Source of the DNA: Heterobilharzia americana
Lineage: Eukaryota; Platyhelminthes; Trematoda; Strigeidida; Schistosomatidae
Direction of reading: 5' to 3'
DNA length: 64,000 nt
Assembly: GCA_944470555.2 (NCBI GenBank)
Contig: OX104134.1
Span: forward strand, 11,201,248-11,265,247
Shown here: positions 26,601 to 36,430 of the stretch, in pieces
Layout: the number at the start of each line of letters is the position of its first letter
How positions within the stretch are numbered: position 1 is the stretch's first letter
The notes under the pieces: model-generated
Told to the model about the DNA's origin: nothing
The model's database searches: none
Seen by the model: the letters and a program-made list of their open reading frames with translations, nothing else
Program-made: the position numbers and the translations under genes

Positions 26601-29600
26601 CTACCTAGTATTGTTTGTTTTTCCAGTCCGATGGATTTCTGTGGTTATTCGTCTGTTATTTTATTCGTCATTGACTTCCGTTTATTATTAGTGGTTTTAG
26701 GTAGGACAAGATATTTTCTACGTTGATTGTATTTTTGAAATGCTTTTCTGTCAAGACTGAATATTACTCAAATCTCTGGATTTTGAAGTACTCAAATATT
26801 CAATTATTTACATGTGTATCACATTCACAACTGTTGCTTTGGTTAACTAACCCGTCAATAAATTTGCCTAATATTTTATTCCTATTCATTCACTTTCTTA
26901 TAATGGTGATGCAGTGAACAAGGTCACATAAGTAGTAATATGCCTCAACTAGCTGATACAAGCTTGTGCACTAAGTTATGAGGACTAATAATACCACATG
27001 GTTTCCCAGATCGAAATTCTTATTGTGTCACTTGAACTTTGAATCACACTGCGTGAAATTTGAGTGCCGAAGCCAATGAATCGCAGCCTGGACTAAAACG
27101 GTGTAATCATTGATTTCACTGCCGACATCTATTTATTTTATGAGCTATATATGAGCCACTAGTTTAAGGGATTTTTAAATTTAGTACTACAAAATGAAAT
27201 CTTTACTGGTAGTTCTGTTGCTGTCATAGCTTGAGTTTTGTTACACCTTGGACTAAGTATCATATACAGTGCAGCTTCATAAGTTAGTAAGGTTGCGTTG
27301 TCTCTCTATAATCTTCTAAGGGCTACTTCCTACTAAACTGAATAACAGGACGATGTTTGCTTAATCCAGTGGAAATCTTTTGAATACAACCGGCCTCCCC
27401 ACACACACACAAGTAGTTCTTTCCCACTTCAACCGCATACTTCATGTCCTCACCTTGTAGGGAAGGTTAGCAACAAGAAACAAAAATGAATGAAAATTCT
27501 GAACCATATCGTTTTAAGTCTCTAATAGTGTACTAAATATCAAGCAATAAAATGTTATTCATGCAGATTATCAACCGTAAATTCAACTATCGAAGGTAAA
27601 ATAAAGGTAAAGGTAAAATAGGTAAAAGGTAAACTTTGATCAATAAAGATTTATTAGCAAGAAAGTCACTAAATATCCGTCTTATCATAAGTTGTAGTAT
27701 GCACCATTCATACAATGTATAATATCTCTAGCACTTGCTTCTGAAGTTATTCTGAAGGTTTTTAGATAATTTTTGAAAGCTATTTCCATGTAGGTAGATG
27801 CATGAGTAGCAACAAAGCCTCCAGAGCATTTTAAATCTGAACCCATATATCAAAAATTAGGTTAATAATTTTGGTACCCTTTGAGTTTCGAAGTTTGTTC
27901 TTGAACTTTCGTCGTCAGGTTGCAGGACTTCATCAACTATCTCATAGAGAAGTGAGATATTTCAAGTTGTATAAATGTTTTTTTAGAATATTTGTCGACT
28001 TTGTTCGCAATTGACTAGGTTGATAGTATCATTTGACCAAAGGTAATCAGCTGAGAGTTAAGCTAATCCTTGCTGTCCAGCATGGTGATCATGATGTAAA
28101 TGGGACTTAACCCAAAGTAATGGTATAGTGTAAGATGTTTTTCTCACTAGAGCTAACTGACGTCTAATAGGTCTGTTACATTATATTTTCAACTTCAATA
28201 ACAAAACAAGAACGTACTTGAGAAAGTTATTCGCAGTGAATGCATGAAAATGTATTTATGGGCTTCAGAATAAGAGTCTGTTATAGGAGGCAAGCCAATC
28301 ATTAAGAGAAAATATATAATATTATTTTTCGAGTTTGAGCCAAAAATCACACCAAATTTCAATTAATCTTCAAAGTTTTATCATTATTTTTACCAGACAG
28401 TCGAAATATTAAATAAACTACTGAATGCGAATCGATAAATCTCTACGAGGAGAGAGGAAGAGTACAGAAAAAAGGGGAAAAAGATAGAGAGGAAGCTAGT
28501 CACTTTAATTGGATTAATAGCTAGTAGGGATAAGATAGACAGTTATTCATCAATTCATGAAGTTTGCTATGAAAGTTTCCGAACACCTGAATTGTATACA
28601 CTGAAAAAGTTTGTTTTATTTTTGGATCAAATGAATGGACTGTGTTGCGTGCGCTCAAGGCAATATTAAGGTGAATTGACTTATGAACTGCCTTTATTTG
28701 TTTATTGTCGTCGCTAGATGACCTCATGATTTTTCTATTTCACAATTATGTATATTATTTTGATTATTACTACTGTTATTATTATTATTATGGGTGTTTA
28801 CCTCTAATACCTTAAGCGGTTTGTATTTTGTTTGGGTTGTCGTAGAATCGGATAGACATTTTTTGCAAAACGAAAATTTCACGTCTAGATTCACTTTTCT
28901 TCTTTTTTCCTTTGCATACTTCTCTATTGTCCTTCGCCAATCGACCTACTTAGGGCCTATGTGAACTGTAAAATATTTCACGCAGTTTTGTCTTACCCCT
29001 TACTCTTCTTTTTTGGCTCACCTCAGCTAGTGATAGGCAGGACTTAGTTACGTTGACACTGTACTTCCTTGTGTCAGCCTTCATTACTATTACAATGTTG
29101 TCCCCTGATTTATACAGTCCAAGGAATAGAGGAACATTGTTTGACTCCAGTATCTCCTCTTTCTTTTGTTTTTCACTTAGACTGCTGCACTAAACACATC
29201 TGAAATTCAATTCCTCAACATCATTTATGCAGGTTGAGTGGTTCTGTTAATGATACACATCACTGCACTGTTATTCGCTTGTAATTTCGCTGCATGTCGC
29301 CTATTACAGGTAAAAATATTCCAACCTTATTGAAAGGTGTGACTTACCGTCATTATACCGTAGTCTGTTAGAGCTAATGATACTACTTAAGTATTCAAAC
29401 AATTGCCTGTGTAGGTGGAGCTTGATCCCGTGTTCCACTCGATTGAAAGTTGAATAACTAATCTAACAAGTTGCGACTTCCTTATTGTTTTCGTCCATGT
29501 TGATTCAGCAAATTTTTAATACGCCACGCTGACTACTTCACTTCTGTTTTTGGAAATATTTTTTATTATAGGTTTACGTTGGAACCGCTACATCACCAGA

Positions 29601-32600
29601 TGATCTACATTCACCTAACATTGTTTGTTTACCGAAATCTAAGTGGCCAGATATTGAAGCCTATCATGTCATGTTTTGGCTACCGAAGACTCCAGTTAAC
29701 CCAAACAGTATGAAATCATATGAAGGATGGTTGGCTTGTCGCCCGTGTTTACTCACTTCCTCTAAGGGAAGTCATCAGTCTACTCACAAAATTACTGAAG
29801 TGTATCTCAATAACAATCTCTTAACAGTACCATTGAATTCAAGTTATCAGGAAATGGTTTTTTGGCTTAAACCTGGTGATATATTACGTCTTGGCAAAGC
29901 TAAATGGAAACTGAAAGTTTGGTCATATTTAGAGCTCCCATCATATCCGTCTATCGGAGTAAAAACCGCTCAACTGAATGGCACCCACAGTAGCAGTATG
30001 CGTGACGATAATATTGCAATGAATAACGAGATTCCTAAATTACCACCTACCGTCATTCCTTTTAAAAACCAGTATTTGTCTAATGATGCTACGATGATTG
30101 ATTGTAATTTACTACCTCATTATAAGGCTGTTTCACCTTGTTTAAACGTTCCTCCTCATATGAATGCATGCTCTCCCGAACGTATTACACAACATACTTC
30201 ATATTTAGATGATAAGAAATATTCTGAAAGAATGAACACATTTTCAATGGGGAAAGGAAAACAGGTAATTGTTGGAAATTTACTAATATAGCCATCTTTT
30301 TATGCCTACCCTTTGTCTATCATTTTGTAGGGATTGCTATAGGTTATGCTGGGTAATGTTTGAAGGTGAATGAAAATTTGGACCGCTGCCGAACTCGAAC
30401 CAGCGATTGTAGTCCAAATTTTTACTTCACCTTCAATCACCACCCAGTATAAAATACTAGTCTGCCAAACCATGGCTCAGATGTTCAAAATGATAATTAC
30501 TGTAGCTATCAAGTCTACTTGCTGACTTTGAGGATAGCAGTAGCATATCCAATCAAGACGATACTGGACAATTTACTTGGTTTTAAGTCTCATTATCACT
30601 GTGACATTTACTGCTTTCGGAACCAAACACATTAATCATTTCTAAGTTCCATATGATTGATTCCAGAAATCGAGTTAATGTTTAAAATACGCAGTGATGA
30701 AATTTGACTCAGTAGCTCAACCGTATTTTACACACCAAAAAAACTGATAGTTATGTTCATTTGTATAAAATTTCAAGCTTGTTCAATGCTGAAACGTGAT
30801 ATAGAAAAGAAGCCGGATATTTTATCAATGATCCCTCAGTTATCAGCACTTTAGGTGATTTATCGTAGTCTGACGCCTGTTTGGAGTTTTAAAACAAACT
30901 TGACAAATTTGATTGGGTTTCGGGCATGGATGAGGGTGTGTAGTCAACAGTTCCACAATTGTATGATATCATTGATCTAGTTATAATTCATCATATTTGA
31001 TTGAAATATCATGCATTAAACAATACTGTTTCACTATGCGCCATTTGAAATGTGAACGTTATTATAATGATATAATAATGTATATTTCTCATAGAATACT
31101 AGTTACACGAAAAAATACCAGTTTCGCAGTTATAATCAGTTAAAAAAACTTTGCATTTTAGCGTTTTCCTATCATGGTTGATGGCCTCGTTTTTATCTTA
31201 CTGCCTTATATCTCGCTGAAACCAAATCCGAACAATCTTCCCGTAGATATCCTGCATTTTAACAAACATAAATTTGCCAACATATTTATAATTTTGATCC
31301 TACTAAGAACAGTTGAATAACATTCCTGCAATTAAAAAATAACTGTAACAATCTTTGAAATGTAACTTAGTAAAATAGTAAACTGGCTTTAGTGCCACCG
31401 ACTTGCGTTTTAATGTTAACACATGATTCGTAAACGTATTGTATTCAAAGTAGAAACGTTGAATTAGTGAATAGAATCAATCCCACAGAAGCTTCTTCAA
31501 TGTCAAAACATATTTATTCTGACCATCATTGAATACATTCGTTTGCATTATATACTGAGAAATTTTCTGAAAACTACCCACACTCTCATGTATATCTTTT
31601 GCTGAAGGATAGCCATATTTCCCCCCTCTTATGAGTTAAGAGAAAGCAACAGATTTCTTGGTGAAACCAACTTATCCACTGGTCCGTTTGTTATGCTTAC
31701 CTTATTCATTGGTTCTTAGTAAGCAAAATAACAGGGGTAACTAAGGTTCCGTATTTATTTACTTTTTATTACTATGACGTAGCGCCCTCAATTCGCGATT
31801 AAGATTCTTATCACATATCTTTTATTGCCACCCTACTTGTCGACAAAACGATATCGCCTATTTTAACTCATATGAATGACTGGTTGTAACTCTAGTTTCT
31901 TGAATACTGCTTCATGGTTTTACTCAATAAACAAGACAATGTAATCTCTTCCACGCTGGAAATTCATCATGAATAGTTGCATTACTAAGAGTATTATATC
32001 ACTTTTTTTATATCATACCATTCTTATTTCTATTTTTCAACGTTGTAGAGTGATCCGTCAGCTAAAGTATGCCCTATGGCTATTGCAAACTCCATTTGTG
32101 ATTCATTTTCATCTCTGTCGTGTACTTCAATGTCTGAAACAGTCTCCAGTGACTCGACTGCTTCATCGTTAAAAGTTATATGTGCTACAGAACTGAATCC
32201 TAATGCCGTTATCAAGTTCAAGCTTATTCTGACGTCAATTCTGCACAACCGATGAACAGTGACAGTGAAAAAACCGTTAGTAAGACTAATGATAAAAATG
32301 AATCGTATCTCTCCGATACTTGTCATGCACCATGCTGTAATAGTGCATCTGACTCCTGTCCTGGTGTCTGTTGCCAATCTCATCAATTATTGAAACAGTG
32401 TGAAAATTCTCTGTCTTCTTCTAGTCAAAGGCCTAATATTGTTGCCCTTGTAGACTCTCAATCACATTTGAATGATTCAGTTTCTTCTGGTAAGTTCGGA
32501 AATTTCGTTACTTCTTGAACTTTTTTCTGGAAAACAGTTTATGCTTTAAATGTAGTTCCATTTTGCTGAGTTGTTGCTTTAACCCAATATGGGTATGTAC

Positions 32601-34621
32601 CTGCAAACTCAAGCGAGAACTGCGGAAATGCCTGTGCGTAATAGGCTGCCTTTTCTTTTCCAAGCAACTTTTTGTCACTAGTTAGGTAAGTTGTAAATCA
32701 AGACGAAATGTGTAGGTCTTGGAATCGACTTTCTTCTCACCTTCCCTGTACTTGTTAAAGTACTGATCCCTAGAGAGTATCTTGCTGTTGTGACGTCCAA
32801 TGGTAAAATTACATTATCAAGCCTTCATTACTGGGAATTTTCGCACAAAACGATAACGACTGTGGGACGATTTTATGTGATTCAGGATAGATTCCTTGTA
32901 TGTGCAGAGTAGTCATGTTGACTGTTGTTTACAGATTTGGTAACTTTAGCATCCACAACTAAACTAATACAAGCAGTTATACTAAACTTTGGAGTTTTAA
33001 TTTCTACCTAGCAGACAGTGGTTAAGATTACACTTTGATATAAGCCTTTACTGTCCCACTTTGACTGGTCCTATGTCTCCAATCCTCTAATGACATCATG
33101 TTACTCCAAAAAGCTTTTGTGTAATAATTAGTTAGCAACAAAACTTCTAACTAGGTATATAAACCGAACCGTGGAATACAGTGTTGCCTTTTTCTCGTAG
33201 ATCGAGTCGGGTTTTTAGTATTCTGCGACTGTTTTTGGAAATGTATGTTATAGGTGTTCAGTGACCGTTGTGTTATTAAGTGGAAGTGGAAAAAACCTAA
33301 TTTGCCACAGGGCTTTATTCAGCATTCTCTTCATGGATTTTCCGTCTCGCCCTTCACTTCAGTTGCAAGTGTAATGAGAATACTTAGATACGCAGCTATT
33401 ATTAAGATATGAAGAGTTGTTTGTCTTGTGCTAAAACTGAAAGACAGGGACAAAGTAACTGAACATGATCACTCATGTTAGCAGAACGTAGTAATCTGTG
33501 TCTAGATTGAGACCCTACTAAAATGAGTGATCTAGAAAAGAATTCACCCGCAATTATGCATGTGATAACACAACCACACAACAAGGTGGGACAAAGTTAA
33601 AGTTCTGAAGGGTAATGTAATAAAGTGGAGAGACAGAGAGAGGGCGATCACTGAATCTCTGTTCATCAATTCAACACCTAACACGCGCAATCGGGATGAT
33701 TCAACACGGATTCCAGATATATGAAAAGTCTTACTACCTATTAAAATCAAAGAAGGAAAGCGGCAGAATTACTCAAAAAAACTGAGATATTAGGTTGTGT
33801 GATCACCTGAAGAGGAATATGAGCAATAAATTTGTCTCGAAACATCCTCTAGTAAATAACACTATATCGCTGTGTGCCAGATCAAGTAAACTAATCTGAT
33901 ATGGAATTACGTCCTACCACAATACCTCTTAAGAAACTTCAAAGCACAATACCTAAATTGTATGCTTACCAGGGACAAATGTGAGTGAATAAATGGAAAC
34001 TGAAACCTGATTGGCAGTTCTCTTTCCTAGCTCATTTGAAAAATCACTTAGGTCAGTTAACTCGAAATTAGCTAGTATGAATTTTATCGTCCACTAAGTT
34101 GTCATTTTGACTACGAACATTATATCCGCTTTTATATATTGCTATACCAATGAATGCTATTATGGTTTAAGTAACAGTTCTCACTTAACTTTTTTATTTA
34201 CACAGAACATTTCCTTACTCCTAACCATTCACATTGTTCATCTATAACAAAAGAAGATCATACCTACACCAAAGGAAGTTCAACTCGTACTAAATCTGTT
34301 TCTGATCTATTACCCTGCCAGATGGCCTTCGCCCCAATAACTTTAGAACAATTATTAGATTGGATTATTACTAAACAACTTAAATATGCTTATCAAACTC
34401 GAAAAACCCATGCTACTGATAGTCAGCTTGATGTAACCATTGACCTGTGTCCATTGGGTCCAGCTATGTCAGTTTATTTAATGTTGCGGGCAATTTGTCG
34501 ACAATGTGATCGTTGGGAAGCTATTGAACTCAAGCAGTTGATGAAAATGTCTTCAAAAGGAAATTCTGACGTTTCATTGGTTCAGTTGGAGAATCTTCCT
34601 GTGAATATGAATTGCACTTCG
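8453..34621 (+). CDS. FHA-domain protein, four exons seen, 3' end not found
   Basis: A split gene joined from exons 8453-8608, 29572-30264, 32049-32489 and 34206-34621. All junctions are GT-AG, and the phases agree at each (0, 0, 1). Residues about 19-170 fit a forkhead-associated domain, a phosphothreonine-peptide binding fold. The N-terminal strand reads CLIELGS, then KVYVG opens the core across the exon 1/2 junction. YHVMFWL follows (His about residue 84, the usual conserved His position), then VYLNNN (about 129-134) and GDILRLG (about 154-160). The rest is Ser/Thr-rich and low in recognisable domains until a helical stretch in exon 4. FHA proteins often act in DNA damage signalling, centrosome or chromatin work, but I do not recognise the orthologue. 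No stop codon is reached at a supported splice site, so the C-terminus is unknown. Confidence 0.7.
8834..8886. repeat. (TA)n microsatellite, 53 bases
   Basis: Perfect TA tract near the 5' end of the large FHA-gene intron. Confidence 0.98.
9160..9270. repeat. Short interspersed repeat, pair with 58270-58380
   Basis: It shares with the copy at 58270: CAGTAAACGATGTCGTTCCC against CGGTGAGCGATGTTGTTCCC, CTCGGGACGAATCACTTCAA against CCCGGGACTGATTACTTCAA, and CCAGAGCGCTATCCAC in both. The B-box-like part on the - strand suggests tRNA origin. Confidence 0.6.
10020..10170 (-). repeat. tRNA-derived SINE-like repeat, diverged copy
   Basis: In reverse orientation: TCACACTTATTGCATGAAGG, TAATCATACTACCTGACTGC, CCAAACCTCGGTGGGTGAG. 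Same blocks as the copy at 13850. Confidence 0.6.
11300..11570 (+). mobile_element. Non-LTR reverse transcriptase C-terminal fragment
   Basis: On the + strand one frame reads ETWQLKAGDMRSLQVFDHYC, then LRNISRVSW and, after frame slips, SFDEVVNL and HVYECP. This is the conserved region just after the reverse transcriptase domain in another fluke non-LTR family (ETWPL-x-x-D-x-x-x-L-x-VFDH-x-CLR type). It ends directly at a (TA)n tract. It is a dead fragment inside the large FHA-gene intron. Confidence 0.7.
11579..11626. repeat. (TA)24 microsatellite at the end of a retrotransposon fragment
   Basis: Perfect TA tract of 48 bases, beginning directly where the reverse transcriptase fragment stops. 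The Tyr/Ile runs in open frames across it are artefacts. Confidence 0.98.
13121..13143. repeat. (GTT)n microsatellite
   Basis: About seven perfect GTT/TTG units, inside the large FHA-gene intron. Confidence 0.95.
13620..14155. repeat. Two SINE-like copies in inverted orientation (13620-13745 -, 14005-14155 +)
   Basis: The + copy reads GGCCCAATGATAAAGTTC (A-box-like), GGGGTTCGGTCCCTGATGGG (B-box-like), then AGCTGTTCAGCACTCCCAGG and CTTCAGTGGTTTTCC. The - copy has the reverse complement blocks AGCCACTGAAAACATGGG, GAGCACTGGACAGCTG and GGGATCGAACCCAGGACC with a run of C. A third copy is at 48445-48580. This resembles the tRNA-derived SINEs of schistosomes. Confidence 0.65.
13850..13980 (-). repeat. 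tRNA-derived SINE-like repeat, diverged copy
   Basis: In reverse orientation: AATGAGTCACACCCATTGAG, TAATCATACTACCTAACTCC, CCAAACCTCAGTAGGTGGAG and a B-box-like TTCGAACCCCC. Confidence 0.6.
15708..17509. repeat. Large foldback: near-identical inverted repeat arms of about 400 bases
   Basis: The left arm 15708-16115 is the reverse complement of the right arm 17104-17509. By eye I count only about five differences (for example one base missing near 17365 and one near 17215), so roughly 98-99% identity. The inversion continues inward at lower identity: 16743-16845 pairs with about 16895-17005 around a centre near 16865. The left arm carries about 520 extra bases (16116-16640). The arms belong to a family with other, diverged copies in this window. 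The right arm encodes broken frames with ERLIT/ITESL-like pieces and ASIVLPFRKE, which could be the end of a Penelope-like element; such elements are often found as inverted partial copies. That assignment is tentative. Confidence 0.85.
20690..20830 (+). repeat. tRNA-derived SINE-like repeat (family with a GGTTCGAATCCC box)
   Basis: The segment has an A-box-like TGTAGCTCA and a perfect B-box-like GGGTTCGAATCCCGCC, separated as in a tRNA, but the anticodon arm and acceptor stem do not pair well. The tail ATGGTTGTTGAG recurs in other copies (1010-1200), so this is a SINE, not a tRNA gene. Confidence 0.65.
23740..23935 (+). mobile_element. Second fragment of the ETW/VFDH-type non-LTR element
   Basis: It shares the same stretch as 11310-11440 at the DNA level: the GGACATGAG-GAGACTTCAGGTGTTTGACCA region parallels the GGATATGAGAAGCCTTCAGG part of the other copy. 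Frames are broken by several stops. It also lies in the large FHA-gene intron. Confidence 0.6.
24265..25830 (-). mobile_element. Non-LTR retrotransposon (RTE-like), internally deleted and mutated
   Basis: On the - strand the 5' part encodes an endonuclease start with TGTWNVRTM (near 25740-25715), then in another frame KAAQIAKEMRRYGIEVLGIS. A jump near 25510 removes the rest of the endonuclease. Reverse transcriptase follows with FEKAFDTVDR (near 25400) and FEVRTGVRQ (near 25245). The position of the catalytic FADD box reads LDFA and then a stop. The C-terminal part has VASFTYIGSTVSTTGGTDED (near 24890) and KIRIFNTNVKSVLLYGLETW (near 24750). The 3' end near 24265 is shared with the copy at 53440, which marks the true element end. 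A (GTT)n slip in the reading frame encodes a Gln run near 24945. Confidence 0.85.
26025..26596. repeat. Inverted repeat with arms of about 115-130 bases
   Basis: Left arm 26025-26140 and right arm 26468-26596 are reverse complements at roughly 85% by eye; the outer parts share CGAAGTTTATCTGTACAA. About 325 bases lie between them, without any open frame of note. It could be a small non-autonomous DNA transposon or a foldback of an older repeat. No target-site duplication is obvious. Confidence 0.65.
29350..29440 (-). repeat. Fragment of the same SINE-like repeat
   Basis: Blocks TAATGATACTACTTAAG and GTGTAGGTGGAGCTTGATCC match the 13850 copy in order. It lies about 130 bases upstream of FHA-gene exon 2. 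Confidence 0.4.
29572..30264 (+). CDS. FHA gene exon 2, core of the FHA domain
   Basis: The exon is open for 231 codons in phase 0, from a TTATTATAG acceptor (AG at 29570-29571) to a GTAATT donor at 30265. It holds VYVGT, then a loop with SPNIVCLP, YHVMFWL, an inserted loop with GWLACRPCLL, then TEVYLNNN and GDILRLGKAKWKLKVW. This order of Gly, His, Asn and final strand is the FHA pattern. The loops make the domain longer than the usual 80-100 residues. After the domain the sequence becomes Pro/Ser/Asn-rich with no recognised motif. The domain call rests on pattern recognition only. Confidence 0.75.
30265..32048 (+). other. Intron between FHA-gene exons 2 and 3
   Basis: 1784 bases, GTAATT to TTGTAG, phase 0. 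It holds the foldback repeat at 30347-30500; the rest is featureless AT-rich sequence. Confidence 0.65.
30347..30500. repeat. Foldback SINE-like repeat, copy 2
   Basis: Bases 30347-30383 pair with 30412-30449 (shared GAAGGTGAA and CCAAATTTT stems) around a loop of about 28 bases containing CGAACTCGAACCAGCGA. The following CTGCCAAACCATGGCTCAGA matches the right arm of the copy at 7754. It lies just after the FHA-gene exon 2 donor. Confidence 0.65.
32049..32489 (+). CDS. FHA gene exon 3, Ser/Cys-rich, with an internal frame break
   Basis: The acceptor is TTGTAG at 32048 and the donor is GTAAGT at 32490. The exon enters in phase 0 reading SDPSAKVCP and leaves in phase 1 reading NDSVSS plus one base. 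The entry frame stops at 32253, and the exit frame is closed upstream by a TAA at 32201, so the two frames must switch between 32204 and 32252. A 35-base intron at 32182-32216 (GTGCTA to ATCAAG) would fix the frame; very short introns are known in flukes. A longer intron or an assembly indel would also do. The product is rich in Ser, Thr and Asp, and includes Cys-rich TCHAPCCNS and PGVCCQSH. No domain is recognised. Confidence 0.5.
33470..33900 (+). repeat. Diverged copy of the foldback repeat family
   Basis: It parallels the right arm of the 17.1-17.5 kb foldback: GGAGAGACAGAGAGAGGGCG, CAGATATATG, then CGAAACATCCTCTAGTAAAT and a CACTGT/CGCTGTGTG end. It is much more diverged and lies in the intron between FHA-gene exons 3 and 4. 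Confidence 0.7.
34206..34621 (+). CDS. FHA gene exon 4, helical region of unknown function
   Basis: The one base left by exon 3 (G) plus AA at 34206 makes a Glu codon, so the frame is continuous across intron 32490-34205. The exon gives about 139 residues. A Ser/Thr-rich start is followed by a likely helical segment with ITLEQLLDWIITKQLKYAY and then AMSVYLMLRAICRQCDRWEA. I do not recognise this region. It ends with a GTAAGA donor at 34622 in phase 0. Reading through would stop soon after (at 34640). The next strong acceptor (pyrimidine tract ending TTTAG at 34824) would bring a TGA at once, which could be the real end of the protein. It cannot join the MutS exon at 37806 in the MutS frame. 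Confidence 0.6.
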
Positions 34622-36269
34622 GTAAGAACCCCTGGTTATTAATTGACCAGAAGATACAAAATTCTTTTACTTCTCCGAAATTCTCAGTTTCATGAATAAC
34701 GAAGATATCGTTTCTCATCTGAATCCTTTCTAGTGCATTCAACGCTCCTATCATAGGCGACAATTGCACGTATGAAGTAGAGAGTGGTGAATCTTACTTC
34801 TTTCTGTATCTTTTCTTTTTTTAGTGAACTGACATGCATCGGACAGGTGCAAGATCATAAGGTGGTTCGCATTTATAGGACAAGTGGTCAAATCTTATCT
34901 AGTTATTAGACAAGCATTGTCTATTTCCTTTAATGCGTTATGGCTTCGACAGCGTCCGTCATTCGAATTAATATTAAAACTGCCTTCGAAGTCGGTGGAA
35001 AAGGTAGTGTCGAAATTAGGCATTTATTTCTAAATAGGAAAAGTTAGACGATATTCAATGAAGCTGTGACCACAAGCCAATTATAGTAACTGGGATATGT
35101 TACACACTATGATTTGGAAATGTGGTTACACTGAGTTTATTTACCTGTCCTTCACTAATTCCCTTCTTATTTACTATAATTTCTTTCCCTTTCCTGTTCA
35201 TCTTTTGTTTTTGTGATATTGCACAGTATGCTAACTCGAACTGATGGGATTTTGTATGTTTGATAATCTGGTTGTTGTAAAAAGTAGGAGTTTGCTTAAT
35301 ATGGTGTATTATGCCATTGTATGTAATAAAAGTGTATATGATCAACTAACGTGTGACACACCGAAAAAATTATCGGTTCAACTTTTGTTATCAGATTTTT
35401 CTCAAAATGCATAAACCAGTATTGTGGAATCACGAACACCTCACGTTGAATAATCAGCTGATACTGTTGTTTTTGGGAGAAGGTGAACCATAGAATGCTT
35501 GACTCATGTGGTACTCATAAAACGAAAAAAATAACCATTTGTATAATTATGTAACAGTTGATAATTTATGTTAGATGTTCGAAATCAATTGACTGGAAGC
35601 TTTAGATCTAAGTATTATGCGTCTTGAAATTCATAAGCTAATCAGACCAAGACTGACACCCTGTAGAACTGAATTAGGTACACTATTGAGTAGCTGACTA
35701 GTCCTCAGCGTGCAGTAAACTCTCATATTTAATTCAGAAAAGATTTCTGCTTTGATGTTGGACAGCACTGAATTAATTCGAACACCATCCATTATAAGAA
35801 AAATATCGTAGAACACGTGACCCAGGTTAAGAATGACTTATTAATTGACCTATTACTTTATGAGATGTACCATAGTTTAAACAATAAAAGAGAAGAAAAG
35901 AGAAAGGTTAGAATATGATGTTGTTTCCTAAATCAAGGGGGTATGAATTGACATGACTTCAAACCGATTCCCTGTATACATGTATGTATATTTTTCTAAG
36001 CTTCTTCATTCATTTTCTACATTTCATCGATATTCAGGTCTCTCACACACTGTTTTGAAACTGTTAGTGAGTGACAGTTTTTTTTATCTTAACGGATGTG
36101 TGCGCGCGACTGATACTTCTTGGTTACCCAAACTGTAAATGACATGGCATGAATTTATAATTGATGAACTCAATTTTGGTAGGAATGAGTTCGTTAAGCA
36201 GAGAATTATCTACACGAAAAGCGTTTTACAAGATATGTAATTTTTATTCAAGTGTCGAAAACGTCGTAA

Positions 36270-36430
36270 TCTGAATGCACTCAGCAACCCTGTGCACATT
36301 CATGCAGTAGCCAATAAGCCGCCACACCTATTGTATGAAGGCTAGCTGCCCAAACGTCGGTACGCGGAGTGGGGTTCGAACCTGTCACCTATTGGTTGAG
36401 AGTCATCTCCCTAAACCAATAGGCCACAGT
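36270..36430 (-). repeat. tRNA-derived SINE-like repeat, well preserved
   Basis: In reverse orientation it has CTGCCCAAACGTCGGTACGC, GGGGTTCGAACCTGTCACC (B-box-like) and CCAATAGGCCACAGTTCACC. It lies in the interval between the FHA-gene and MutS-homologue exons. Confidence 0.65.

Larger units (their letters stand above)
8609..29571 (+). other. Intron of about 21 kb that splits the FHA domain
   Basis: GT at 8609-8610 and AG at 29570-29571, phase 0 on both sides, with the domain sequence continuing across (HKGK, then VYVG). It holds three non-LTR fragments, the 15.7-17.5 kb foldback, the 26.0-26.6 kb inverted repeat, several SINE-like copies and three microsatellites. The parts at 8887-9159, 9300-10019, 11630-13100, 14160-15700, 17515-20689, 20835-23735 and 26600-29340 show nothing I can support as a gene. 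Confidence 0.7.

Noticed and set aside
32030..32386. 118-codon frame on the - strand
   Set aside because: It is the shadow of FHA-gene exon 3, whose splice phases support the + strand.
34825..34846. Possible 22-base micro-exon with strong acceptor and CAG-GTGCAA donor between the FHA and MutS exons
   Set aside because: Its length would change the phase from 0 to 1 as needed for fusion, but it begins with TGA in the required frame. At best it gives the FHA gene a stop codon.
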